DNA of 64,000 nt. Origin: Batkoa obscura. Its lineage: Eukaryota; Entomophthoromycota; Entomophthoromycetes; Entomophthorales; Batkoaceae. Below the pieces are notes generated by a model, which saw nothing but the letters and a program-made list of their open reading frames with translations, made no database searches and was not told the DNA's origin. The position numbers and the translations under genes are program-made. The stretch covers positions 1,922,001 to 1,986,000 of the forward strand of contig JASVEC010000003.1 in the NCBI GenBank assembly GCA_030770535.1, given 5' to 3'. This document shows, one piece after another, positions 45,406 to 59,895 of the stretch (the first letter of the stretch is position 1; the number at the start of each line of letters is the position of its first letter).

Positions 45406-45893
45406 ATCCCTAAGGAGCTTGAGCCGGATACTAACAATTATAGCCTTGCTTCTTCAGAAACATTACCTGTTCTCTTTCAATACAAAATGTATCTAACTAA
45501 ATCAAATGGTGATCTAAAAGTTTTGAAAGTTTACATCTCTAACACCCGGCCTTGCCCAGTATCAGTTTCAGTTAAGATACTTAAGAGCTGTTTGCCTACT
45601 AAAGCTATTGGTAATGAAATCAAAAACAAGTTTATCATATAACAAGATAAAGTTATTAGAAAGTTAACTAAAAGCATTGTTTAAATGAATATAAGTTGCC
45701 ACATTTAAAGCTTAAAATTCCAGGGTATACCTGTTTAGCTATTAAAAAAAGTAGAGATGAGGTATGTAGTAAGAGGGTTACTTTTGGTATTCCATAGTTA
45801 GGGGTTATTGTTTATGGAAATCATAAAAGTCAAGTTAGTTATCAACTTAAGCATAAAGCTACTTCGTATCAAAAATATATAATCGATGCTTAA
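45406..45893 (+). pseudogene. Coding relic of an unknown protein in two frames
   Basis: Block 1 (45406-45642) reads SLASSETLPVLFQYKMYLTK, then SNGDLKVLKVYISNTRPCPV, SVKILKSCLPTKAIGNEIKN and a stop. Block 2 (about 45711-45893), in another frame, reads KIPGYTCLAIKKSRDEV, FGIP-stop-LGVIVYGNHKSQ and KATSYQKYIIDA. It is more G+C-rich than its surroundings and is protein-like. I do not recognise it. Confidence 0.4.
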
Positions 45894-46506
45894 GTTTATA
45901 ATAAAAATAGCATTAGGAAGTTTATTGTATTACTGATATTTTTCAATAGAAAGCTAATTTTATAGTTGAATTTACTATTATTTATATTTTATTTGTTTCA
46001 CTGTCAACTATCCCAAAAATTATACTGTTATAATATAAACCTAAGTCTTTTGATTATAAAAAATAGTTTATTTAATTACATGATTTACTGTAAAGATAAG
46101 CCTGCTATATTCTAATCTATTGTGTTATACTATTAAATATAACACATCTTCAAGTTTTACATTATATTATTAAGTCTATTATATATCAGGCATTTTAACT
46201 TTTATTTTCTCTACTATAAATATCCTTGTTTTTTTAAATAAAATCATCAAATTAAGTATCATACTCTAACGCTGATCTTTAAATCTTACTTTACTTAATT
46301 GTTTGCTTCTATACGATGTCCGATAAGTTACTCAGTATTTTAATGAATTTAGGTATAGTCATTTTAAGTGTTTGTATTGCAAGTTTTATAACTGTTCTCA
46401 TTATTTTAAATTGATCACTATTTTACTTCTTTTGATTACTTATCAATAAATCTTTACAATAGCACCATAAAAATACAATTATGATAATAGCTTTAAAAAA
46501 ACGTTC

Positions 46507-46632
46507 CAACACGGGTTATTTTAAAATTAAGCAAAAAGGTAAATATTTTGGTAGCATTTGATGCTCAATTTAAATTTTTTGCTAAAAATCAAATTGAATA
46601 AAATTTGAACCAAGCTTTTAAACTAACTCATA
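46507..46632. mobile_element. Family-B MITE, partial copy
   Basis: The right half matches the copy at 14183 (AAATTAAGCAAAAAGG, TTTTTGCTAAAAATC) and the end AACCAAGCTTTTAAACTAAC matches the family terminus. The left end is not clear. Further faint traces (TGGACAAAA, GTTTTAAAC) occur near 51980, 55650-55740 and 56140-56190. Confidence 0.5.
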
Positions 46633-46654
46633 TATAACTCTATTTAAATCATCA

Positions 46655-46758
46655 TATGAGGATATGTTTTTATGTTTAAGAATTATACTAACAATTTTTC
46701 CACTCAAATAGCACTTAAAAGACGGAAAAAGTGATGAAGTCAAAAAAAACACCCCTAT
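46655..46758 (+). mobile_element. Family-A palindromic MITE, copy 12
   Basis: TATGAGGATATGTTTTTATG start, AAAAAACACCCCTATA end, complete core. It lies only about 22 bp from the end of the family-B element. Confidence 0.75.
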
Positions 46759-48605
46759 ATGTCAAGTTAATCTTGATGTTAGGATCAAAGGTGTCAATAA
46801 TTAAGTTAGCACCAATCTAAAAAAATATGCAACATATGAAAATAAAAACAACTTGACTTTTTATATTGAAAATAAGTATCAGATATACTCATCCAAAGCC
46901 AATGGTAATTATAACATTTAATTTAAAATATAAAATATTACATATTCCCAAGTTGAACTTATTAGTTTTACTTTTAACCTAACAATGTATTTAATATTAT
47001 CCACATTATTTAGGAAAGTAACTTTATTTCATTATTTTAATTAGTCTAATACATTTTAATACAACTACTATATATCAAGTTTGTTACATTTTCATTTATT
47101 TTAGCACCTTACTTAATGTAGTACATTTAAGTCTATAGTATTATCTCAATCAACGTATTACATTTCGAACATTTTAAATTTTATCTGTTCTACTATAAAT
47201 GTCCATATTTTTACTCAAACGACATTATAAAATAAGTATTAAGTCTTTACTTGAATAAGAAATCTTTGAACTTTAATAATACTATTGGTACTTTTAACAA
47301 CAATACTTTTCCTAACTTATTATAAATAAATCTACCCTGATGACCGAGTCTATCTGCATTATTTCCTGGGATCCTTTAATGGGCGGGCTTAGGTACGTTG
47401 TAATTAACTTTTTCATTAATTTGGTGCTTATCTATGTTTCTGGATAACCCTTTATAATGACAGTATACAGTTAGTTAAATTTTCAGATTTCCAATATTAA
47501 TCCTTCTTTTTGAAAGCAAAGCAGTAGTATAATGTTTAGTTTTTTTTAATATAGTTTATTTTATTGATTATTCAAAAAATTATAAGACAATTTCTATAGT
47601 ATTAAACTGTTTTATTAGACCTAGTTATTAAATCAATATACTTATTCAATATATCTGTTAAATTCATTAACTTTTATTTAATAAAAAACTAATAAAGATT
47701 AGTATTACAAAGAGATACATCAATAAAAGTCTCAAGGAAGTCGGAGATGTTATTATTTTTAGTATAGATATCAGTGGATATTAAAATAACTATTAAAAAC
47801 AGTAATAGCTTATTACTTCTTGTGTATAAAAATTATAGCAATAAAAGTAATTTGAGAAATTAGATTATTTAAAATATCATTAACACTAAACGTTATATTT
47901 ATTGATAGTAAATATCATAGATTTATATGTTGTAGTTTTGAGTATATGATATCGAGGTTGTTATTTTAATGAATTAGTTCTAATTTGGCTCTATTGATGT
48001 GTTTAATAATAAAATATATAGGAAATGAAGTATTAAATATAGATTAAAACAAGGATCATAAACTGTTTAAACAATATTTAAAATTTATATTAAAAACTTC
48101 TTTATAGCCAGATTTAGGGTTAAACAACATCGCTTTCGAATTTAAATTATAAAAAATGTTGCTAATAAGGTACAAGTAGGGGTGTGCGGATAACTTTTTT
48201 TATATTTTATTGTATTTTTACCTGAGTTATGATGAATAACTAAACACGACATCATAAAATTTAAAACTAATCTGGATGTTCAAAATCATGATTTCCAAAT
48301 TTATCCCACAACTTTATTAAAAAGGAAATTCTTAACACAGAATTGTCACTATCATATGATCGGTACTATTGTATACTTACTTCTATACTATCTACTTTAA
48401 ATTTCAATTTTTATTAGATGGGAAACGGTGAGTTAGAGTAACAGTCATTCAGAATATGTTTGTTCTATTCAATAGATCAAATTTAAGTTAGTGACTCATA
48501 GTACCTTTACCTTGGTCATAAAAATACAAAATAAACTAAATTTAAACTTTATAATTTTGCAAATTTAAACTATTAAAACTTTATTAAAATCCATCATTTT
48601 CTTTC

Positions 48606-49465
48606 ATGTATAAAGTCAAATTAACAAACTTTAAAAATACAAAATATTTTAATTTTAGGTAATTTAAAAAGTTGGTTATTGTATATGTGAATCTAATCGT
48701 TTGTTCAGATCCTTTTCTAACTTAAATAATGAACCAAAAATAAGGGAATCAGTAGTAGATATATGTGCTTTAAACTATGACGATTTATTTAGTCCTTCAA
48801 GTATCAGTGCAATAAGCAAGCGGTTATCTATAAGTTCCTCACAACGACCAGGGTTTCGCTTCAAATATGATAAGACTCAAATAGTTTCAGAAGCTTCAGT
48901 ATTGATGCTATTATGTAGTGTAGATAAAGTGCCCTCAGTTCTTTTCACAGTTCGAACAAAAAACTTATCTTCTCATCCTGGTGAAATTAGTTTTCCTGGA
49001 GGTAAAAGAGATGAATCAGATGATACTTTATTAGCAACTTGCTTAAGAGAAACTTATGAAGAGATAGGTATACCTTCTGATTTAATCCATATTTTAGGTC
49101 AGTATTCTCCTTTACCTAATTGGAAGGGAAACTTGAAAGTATATCCATATGTAGGAGTCATATTGAAAGAGCTTAATCATTGTGGAAATAAATTAAAGAT
49201 TCACACTGAGTCAACTAAAGGGGAAGTGGATTTACTTGATTTAAAGTTAAATAAGGATGAGGTCGATAATTACTTTACAATACCAATTAATGATTTATTA
49301 AAAAAAGAAAGCGTGGAAACGTGGGATTCGCCTCGTGGTTCACCAAATAAGGTGCCTAGATATCGTACGCCAGAATATATCGATGGTACTATATGGGGAT
49401 TAACTGGGTTCATCTTACATGGTGTATTGGAGATTTGCTTTAAAGAAAGATACCTCAAGTCTTAA
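48606..49465 (+). CDS. PCD1: Nudix coenzyme A diphosphatase (PCD1/NUDT7-8 type)
   Basis: Cleaves CoA or acyl-CoA to 3',5'-ADP and phosphopantetheine derivatives. The CoA-specific signature is present: VLFTVRTKNLSSHPGEISFP followed by GGKRDESDDT, and the Nudix box continues with CLRETYEEIGI, giving the metal-binding RExxEE. The large open frame (to 49465) lacks an ATG near its start. I infer a first exon at 48606-48658 (MYKVKLTNFKNTKYFNF plus two bases of an Arg codon), an intron 48659-48708 (GTAATT...TTCAG), and then R-SFSNLNNEPKI. The resulting N-terminus is basic, without acidic residues, and looks like a mitochondrial or organellar signal. Total about 270 residues. Bystin follows on the same strand. 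Confidence 0.88.
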
Positions 49466-49741
49466 GTTTTTTTAATCTTTATTTATTTTACGTTATAACA
49501 TTTTAAGTGATTAAACTATTAAAGCATAAAGTGGTTTAAGTATTATGATTTTTGAAATAGCATATAGCAAACATTACTATTGTTTAATGTAGTCAAAATT
49601 TATGTCATAATATTAATAAAAATTTTATTAGACAATATACTATTTTAGTAATTTTAAAAATTTATCCTAAGTATTATGGGAACTTTCAATTTAAGGAATT
49701 AAAATTATACCGAACAAAATTCGAAAATTTATTTTTTTAAA

Positions 49742-51400
49742 ATGGGAAAAGCAGAAAGGGCCAGTGTAACAAAAAAGAACTTAGGATTTCAACATGATCC
49801 TTTACATGTTGATATCAAAAATGAAGAAGGAACTAAACTTTATGCTAAGCCAGTTAAAAATCGAGCTAAGTTTGTAGCCAAGGCCAATAAAGGTGAAAAA
49901 GAGGGGGATGTAAGCTAATTTAAAGTTGTTTAATTAAACCTAATTTTATTTAGGAATACATTGACCCTAAAATCTCGAAAAAAATCTTAAAGTTAGCTCG
50001 TGAGCAACAAGAAGAGTTTCAAGAGAGTGAAGACGAAGACGAGTATGATAGAATAGCGTATGTAATATTAAGTATTTGTTTTAATAATCCATAACAATAT
50101 TACATTAGTGGAAAAGATGAAGAAATTTATGAAGAGGAGGAAGAGGAAGAAATAGAAGAGGTTGAGTTAGATTATTATGGTGATTCTATGGATATTGAGG
50201 TATATTAGATATTTATCTTACTATGTACAATATCAAATTCATATCATAAAAGGAATTGGATCAAGCTGATGTTAATGCAATGAATAAATTTTTACCAGAA
50301 GCTCCAGGAGAACGTATAAATTTAGCTGATCTTATTCGTGCTAAACTTGAGCAATACGATAATGCTCAAGCTCGTGCCAATGAGGCTAAAGGTAAAAAGC
50401 ATTAAAAACAATTACATTTAACTAATATGGATATAGATACCTCAGCTCCCACTCCTCCAGGAATCAATCCTAAAGTAGCTGAAGTTTATTCAAAGTACAT
50501 AAAATTAATTCTAAAATTTTAAAAATTAACTTATTGTTTAGAGTTGGACTTTTGTTATCACGTTATAAGTCTGGTAAGCTTCCAAAAGCTTTCAAGATTA
50601 TACCTTCCCTATCCAATTGGGAAGATATTCTTTATCTTACTCGTCCAGAGAAATGGACACCTCATGCTTTTTATGAAGCCACAAGGATTTTTGCTTCCAA
50701 TCTTAAAAGTAGGCAATCTCAAAGATTTTTCCATTATGTTTTACTAGATAGAGTAAGAATGGACATTCAGGAATCTAAAAAATTATCCCCACATCTTTAT
50801 ATGGCTATCAAAAAGGCTTTGTTCAAACCTGCCTCCTTTTTTAAAGGATTTTTATTTCCACTTTGTGAAGTAAGATTATAATTATATTTATTTAACAAGA
50901 TATTAAATTAGAATAGTCAGGTACATGTACTCTTCGTGAAGCAGTTATTATTGGCTCTGTACTAACTAAAGTTTCTGTACCAATGCTTCACTCTGCAGCA
51001 GCATTATTACGTTTGGCTGAAATGGAATATTCTGGAGCTAATTCTTTATTCATCCGTTTACTTTTAGATAAAAAATATGCACTTCCATACAAAGTTATTG
51101 ATGCTTTGGTGTTCCATTTTGTACGTATGAAAGATGAAGAAGAAGCATTACCAGTTTTATGGCATCAAGCTTTCTTGGTGTTTGCTCAAAGGTAATAAAT
51201 CTTTAATGTATTTAATATAGTATTAATATAATATGATAAGATATAAGCAAGATATAACTCCAGAACAAAAAGATGCTTTATTTGAAGTGCTTCGTAAACA
51301 AAATCATCATACCATCACCCCAGAAATTCGTAGAGAATTAGTTAGCTCCACTTCAAGAGGTGAAATTATGCAAGAAGATGATATGATGATGTCTGACTAA
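49742..51400 (+). CDS. ENP1: Bystin / ENP1, 40S ribosome biogenesis factor
   Basis: A nucleolar protein needed for pre-40S maturation and 18S rRNA processing. Eight exons in frame: [40 protein letters not shown] with an acidic run; [34 protein letters not shown] and [28 protein letters not shown]; then [20 protein letters not shown] and [40 protein letters not shown] and [19 protein letters not shown]; the last exon ends EDDMMMSD. The [16 protein letters not shown] and W(T)P..YEATRIF segments are diagnostic. About 440 residues, as in other eukaryotes. Confidence 0.95.
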
Positions 51401-53330
51401 TCCAACTAACTTTTTAATTTTAAGTTGTTTTATAGAATAAATATATTATAAATATAGGGTCTTATGGTAAATTTTAAAGGATCAGTTGCTGTTAAAGCAT
51501 GCAAGTTAATTACTTTTTAATGTTAATACCACATAGTAATATTCTAAAATGTTGATCTAAAGCTATATTTCATGTTTTTATGGCTATAGTTTTGGATTTT
51601 CATTATATAAGTTTAAGCTGTTAAAATAAGGATAAAGCTTCTTATAAGTGATAATAATAATACTATTATTTTATCGATAGACTTTATATAAAATTAAAAA
51701 TTGTCGATTTATAGCCATTATCTTGTTTCGTTATCAAATTAGCTACTTGCCTGCTTTAGGTAAGCTAATTTTATAGTGCTATTCTGGTAAGATATGGGGA
51801 TGTATTTTTTTAAGAATTTTACCAGCAATTTTTCTGCTCAAATAGTGCTTAAAAAATGGAAAAAGCAATGAAGCCAAAAACATCCCCATATAGTAATTTA
51901 AGAGTATTATTAACTGGCTTATCATAGTATGTGAGCACATTTAAGAGTTTAAGAGTGACTATTGTTTTTCAAAATTTAAGCTGCATAAAAAATGGACAAA
52001 ACGTTGGAACAAAAAAAGGTATTTTAATATAGTAGCTAAATGACTTTGTATATTATAAAAGTCAAAATAGTCAACTAGCTTTCTAATGTTTTAAACAATA
52101 AGTATATTTTACCGTATACAATGCCATTAATATTTTAAAATTATTATAATATCACATAATATTTTTATTTAGGCTATAAATTTATAAAGTCAAAGTCAAC
52201 TATTTCGATTCTTTTTCAAAATTATTAGTAGAGCTAAATTTAGTCATTCTTTTCATATCAAACATTGTTAAGTTATGTTTTAATGATATGTATTTTAACT
52301 TTTTTCAAGATATGATTTCAACATTAGGCCGGAGTTATATGATAGCACTAATTAATTTAAGCTATTCTTTTATTTTTACTATCAATCTATAACATTTTTA
52401 CTGTAATAATACTATAATAAAAAATGAAATAATACAAATAAAAAAATAATATGGGCAAAATAACAGATAGAAATAGAATAGAAGGATAAATAGAAAAAAA
52501 TGTTCTCAAAAAGATCATTGCAAATCTGATAAAAAACTTGAATAATAAAGGTATGCGGTATTTTATAAGGGTTAAATAGGAATGTTCACAATATAAAAAT
52601 AGAAAATACAAATCTTCGCTAAAAATGACAAGTTCACGTCCAATTAGATAGTTTCCTTATCTTTAGGAAATAAGGGAGAGGAGGTTTGAGAAAATACTAG
52701 AAAATTATGGAATAATAATTAATTGTTTCTTTGAATTCTATTGTTGAAAAAATATGTAATATTAAATTTAGTCCGCTAATTTTAATTTATACAGTGGAAT
52801 ACCTATTTTAAAAGAAACGGAACATTAAAAAATTGTATAAAACTAAAGCATATATAAAAACATACTCATTGATGTTATAGAACTATGGTATGAGTTATAA
52901 AATTAAGTTGTTAATTTTTAAGCAGGTGATGAAAGTAAAATTTCGATATTTTATCCCTAAGTTTCATAAATCAGCTGGTTATAAAAAAGAAGGATACTTT
53001 GTAAGGTAGTTTTTGAGACTCATGTTTTCGTGTAAAAATGTGAATCTTTATTGTTCGTTAAAAGGCACTATTGCTAAGAAAAAAATCAAATAAAAATTTA
53101 GGTCAAGTACAGTTTAAAAATAAGATTGCAATAAACGTACACTATGAGTATAAATAAAAAGGAGTAAAACTTTATTTTGATATTTTGAATAAGAGTACAA
53201 GTAAATGAAAGAAGGTTTTGCAATGATAAAGCCAAGTAGAACTTTTAAGAAATAGAGTAGCTTTACATTAAACATAGCAGGCAAAGTGGTATGAAATTTT
53301 TAAAATAAATAGTTTTGCTTTAGCTACATT
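51401..53330. other. Gene-free stretch between bystin and bZIP
   Basis: Contains one family-A element (51793-51890) and faint family-B traces near 51980-52020. The hydrophobic minus-strand frame at 52387-52611 has no support. Otherwise nothing was seen. Confidence 0.5.
51793..51890 (+). mobile_element. Family-A palindromic MITE, copy 13
   Basis: TATGGGGATGTATTTTTTT ... AAAAACATCCCCATA with exact inverted ends flanked by TA on both sides (gaTATGGGG, CCCCATAta). It is a good reference copy for the family. Confidence 0.8.
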
Positions 53331-54346
53331 TTACGCCTTAACCATATAATTTTGGCCGTTACTGGCTTGGAAGCGGTTACCTAACTTATTATCACCTATG
53401 ACATCTCCTTGCTTGCTAACCTCTATGCCACTTAAGTCGCGGCAAGAGAAGCGGTTTGTTTGAATACTCTCTTTAATAGAGTCCATAGTGACTAGCTGTC
53501 CTTGATATATAGTTAGATCACGTGATGGGTCGATACCTTAAGTTATTTATTAAATTGGTTGATTTTAAAATACGACAATATCTATACCTGAAAGGTGTTG
53601 TAAACTAGGTGTTTGGGCAGTAAGCAACTCAAACTTTTGTCTAAGATCTTCAATGTCTATCTGTAAAGAAATGTTCTCTTTTTGTTTGTTAGCCAACTCT
53701 TGATGAAGAGCTGAAATGTTCTCATCGTACATCTTAACCTTATCTTCAAGACCATTAATGTATTCTATATTGAGTTAGACATTTACCATATGATTCTTAC
53801 TAGCTTATTACCTTTTCTTCTTAGTCTAAAATTTCTAGCAGAAATTTTGTTTCTAATTTGACGACGTTCTTTTGGACCTGCTTTTTCAATCTGTTCTTGA
53901 TCCTCAGGTGATAAGATAAGATCTGCTCGGATATGGCAATTATCCCCATACTTAGATTTATCTTTTTTAGTTCGATTACTGCCATTGAACTCACTATCAA
54001 AAGTGGCTGTGGTACCAGGGGAACCAGCATCCATTTGAGCAGTCATATCTTCAACTATGGGTGGTAACGCGGAGTTATCCAAAGAGAAAAAGTTAGGCTG
54101 GATAAGGTTTTGGTTTAATGTTGGTTCAGGGATGAAAAGGCTGTTAATAAAAAGATCCACCATTTCTTGGTTTTGAATCTCATTCCCATTTGAGTCTTGG
54201 TTAATTATATTGCTTATATTCATAGTGTTATCATCAAGGTAATCGGTATGAATGTATTTATCAAAAGCGTTGCCATTGTTGGGGCTTACACTGGATGGTA
54301 CTTCATCATCAATATTCTCTCTTTTGATGTTATTTGGACTGGACAT
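53331..54346 (-). CDS. bZIP transcription factor
   Basis: A nuclear DNA-binding regulator. Exon 1 (54346 to about 53813) begins MSSPNNIKRENIDDEVPSS and is acidic and Asn/Ser-rich, a possible activation region. It ends with the basic region KERRQIRNKISARNFRLRRK, in which N-x7-R spacing is present (N of RNKISARNFR). After an intron the leucine zipper follows: YINGLEDKVKMYDENISALH, QELANKQKENISLQIDIEDL, RQKFELL. A last exon (GIDPSRDLTIYQGQLVTMDS ... QNYMVKA) ends at 53331. The SARNFRxRRKEYI pattern is typical of a fungal bZIP group. The target genes are unknown. It stands alone between two long gaps. Confidence 0.88.
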
Positions 54347-57300
54347 TCTTAAATTTTATAAAATAAAGTGTTTGTAAAAGATATATAGCAAGTAGGATTG
54401 GTTAAATGAAAGCAGTTTTGTAGATTTTGTTAGTTTATATATCACTGCGCTGCACTTTAAACTTTTCTAAGCAAAAGATTGGCTAAAAATGAAACCAATT
54501 AAATGTTTTTACCAAATTCCTTGCCCAATTGAATTTATAAGCTTAAAAGTATAGTAAAAGGTGTTTTATATAAACTTGATATCCACAGGTACAACTGTAT
54601 AGATTATGATATTTTTATATTATATAGTATAAGTGTTAGCTTATACTACTATTGAACGCTTTATAGTGTAGTATTTTTATATCGGAAAATTAAGCTCTGA
54701 TGGTTAGTTTATATAGAAATCTGGTTTAAAATGACTTAACTATTTTTGCATTATTCAACAGGAAGTTTATAAACATTTTGTCAATTCCCACCAATTACTT
54801 TGAGGGAGATTGTTTTTTTGTTGCATGAGGTGTGGCAAAAATGATTAAGGGGTAAAGTCATCAAAAAATCGTGGATGATCTCACCATAATATAAAGAGTA
54901 CTTCAATGTCAATATTAAAATATAGAAAACTATATAAACTTAGTTTAATACTATAAATTCGTCTTTGTGAAATTTAAAGAACTCCTAGTTCTGTATTTTC
55001 GATCTTTATCTTTGAAGCTGTAATTCTAAGGGATTATCTATGATTTAAAAATTAAGTAGTAAGGATAATGATTTAACATAACAAGTAAAACTTATAATAT
55101 TATTTTTGATTGGTCCTATCTCTTTAAAACTTTATTTATTAACTGTAAGCTCCTTATGTTTATTGGAATAGAACTTTAATGGCTAATTTTCCTGAACTTA
55201 AAAATAGAACTATTATCAAGACGCTTTATATAACTAGAATTATAATATCTAGTATTATACTAGATAGTATTTGATTGAATAATTAAACAAATATATAATA
55301 AAAACGAGGTCTTTGCTAACAGTGTATGCAATAAGTTTTAAAGTGAAATTGCTAAATGAAATAATTCAGATAAAATTTAAACTAAGCTGCATATTGGTTC
55401 AAAATGCCATTTCTTTAAACCAATAACCTTCCTACTCGTAATAGTGTCTAAGGAAAACAAAATGCTACTTTGAAACAGGAATATATGACAAATAAACACA
55501 CCGCTTTTTGTGGGAACGAAAAAATGGTAGTGTTAATATTAAATATAGTGATCGATTTTTGTGAAAAGTTGGTTACATGCTGTGGTACTACTAAAATATT
55601 TAAATATGAATTTTCTTACATAACTTGATTAAATTTGTAGGACTTATTCTAGATTACCATCATGGCCTTTTGTTCGAATTTTACAAAGTGGTTTTCAGTT
55701 TTTTGTCCAGTTTTGATCAGTTTTTAAAACATATTTAAAATTAAATGCTCAATTTCTAAAACACCTAAAGCTATATTAGTGGGACTTAATAGTAATTAAT
55801 GAATAGGAGGGTTAAAATGGGATATGAAGGAATATTAATATTAATAGAAATATAACCCAGGTATCATAATAATGTATAATATGAATATTTTAATAAAAAA
55901 ATCCTTGTTTTAAAAAAAAAGCTTCTCATTAATTATTATGTAACATTTTTTTAAACAGCTGAAATAAGCAAAAATCCATTGATTCATATAAATTAAATAG
56001 AGAGTATATAAACAAAAGAATCAAATATATGATGTAAGTAGGTATAATAATTTACCTTCAATTGAATTCCTATTTAGTTGTAATTACGCATCGTTTATTT
56101 TAAGTAAAAAAGTACTTATATGATGAAAAAACATTTAAGCTAGGGTTTGGCTAAAAATTTAACTAAATTTAAACCTTAAAATGGACAAATTATTGAAAAA
56201 ATATTACTGTATTAATACAATATAAGAAATAAGTTCAAGGTATGTTGGATGCCTTTAAAACTCATTTATACTGTAATTTAATATATTTAATTATTTTGAT
56301 TGAAATAATTGAAATAAAAAAATATATAAATCAATTTATAAAAATTAAATTGTTAATTTAAAGCTTTTATCGAGAGACTATTTTTATAACTTTATAGTTT
56401 TATAATTATTTATTAATATAGCAATTTGGTTAATTTTTAAACTGATAATAAATACTTCTGCCATATAAAGCATGTCTTTTATTTACCATTTTATTATTTA
56501 AATATATGGGGTGTTTTTTGGTTTCATTACTTTTTCCATTTTTTAGGCACTATTTAAGTGGAAAAACTGCTAGTAAAGTTCTTAAACAAAAAAATACATC
56601 CCCATATTATATTCGGATACATTAAATAACTTTTTTCTATTTTAACATTGAATTCTATAAAATTTATATTACAGTTATCTTTTACGTGATAATAAAGTTC
56701 AGTATAAAATTAAAACTCAGTTTTATAAAATAACATCCTTATTATATAACTTTGATATATTCAAAAGATTTTAATTTAAGGTTTATTATAACTTATTTTA
56801 TAAATTCAATAGTTTATAGAAAATCCACATCAAATATTTTAACATATATAGCAATTGACACTTCTCATTCTATTAGTTCTATATAAAAAAGAAAAATTGT
56901 AATTTTCAAAAGTTTATATTCAAAAGTTTATATTCAAAAGTTTTATAGTACAGTGAGAAACCGATTTTAATAAATTATATAGCTGAAGTATTAACTTTTG
57001 TTAAATTTGATACTAAAAGGATTATAAAAAAATTACGTTTAAATATCAAACTAATGGTAATAACAGGAATATTTAAAATTTTTAGGGTTATAAATGTAGA
57101 AGACTATTAAAAATTTTAAAGTGGCTCTCATTAATAAAAAAGTCTATTCCCACATAAAGTTAATATTATGAAAACTAAAAGCCAAAATAACCTTTGATGA
57201 TTGGCTATTCAACTCAAAAGTAGCCAAAAGTACGTAACATGAGGCAAAAATAAGATGGCTTAAAAAAGTAAGAAAAAAATAAAATTAGATTTTAATTTTG

Positions 57301-57381
57301 TATTGTAAGTTGAAAAGGACTAAGAATTTTAATATTCAGTTTTTAATTTTGTTTGTTTAGTGTTTTTAAATCTAAATAAAA
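54347..57381. other. 3-kb gene-free stretch upstream of VMA2
   Basis: One family-A element (56505-56606) and weak family-B-like traces at 55650-55740 and 56140-56190. No gene or RNA was recognised. Confidence 0.5.
56505..56606 (-). mobile_element. Family-A palindromic MITE, copy 14 (inverted)
   Basis: TATGGGGTGTTTTTTGG ... AAAAAAATACATCCCCATA, core GGCACTATTTAAGTGGAAAA. Confidence 0.75.
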
Positions 57382-59492
<2,111 letters not shown>

Positions 59493-59895
59493 AAAAAGAG
59501 ATCAATATCTTTTTTTCGACGTCTTTATAACTATTTGCCTGATTTTATAAAGTGATTAAATCTTTTTAAATATAATAGTTAGCTATATCTTTTATATTAT
59601 AAATTATGTAATTGCTACTTAGTAGGATTGTTCTATATTTAAAGTATTAGGTTAAATGAGATGGAGTTAGTCATTCTTTTCACAAAATATATTTTAGCCA
59701 ATCAAATTAACTATAAGCCGCTAATTTTGATTAAACTTACTTAATTTGTCTATGATTTAGTGAAATACTAAAAAATTAAGCTACGTCAGATGACTATTTT
59801 ATTATTTTTAAAAGAAATGGATTAAGTGATATAAATAAGCAAGATTTATTGTTTCAAGTACCTTTTTATTTCAATTTTAAATTAAAAAATATATC
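59493..59895. other. Intergenic gap between VMA2 and TRP2
   Basis: 403 bp that should contain the VMA2 terminator and the TRP2 promoter; no discrete motif could be supported. Confidence 0.5.

Larger units (their letters stand above)
44181..48605. other. 4.4-kb gene-poor repeat zone
   Basis: Contains family-A elements at 44307, 44670, 45044 and 46655, a family-B end at 46507-46632 and one decayed coding relic (45406-45893). The part from 46760 to 48600 shows no gene; a short frame near 47350-47450 is hydrophobic but broken and was not called. Confidence 0.5.

Noticed and set aside
47350-47450. Hydrophobic frame resembling part of a membrane protein.
   Set aside because: Only about 30 codons, bounded by stops, with no neighbouring exon-like block.
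52387-52611. Hydrophobic 74-codon minus-strand ORF.
   Set aside because: Composition expected from A+T-rich DNA; no start context, splice partner or similarity.
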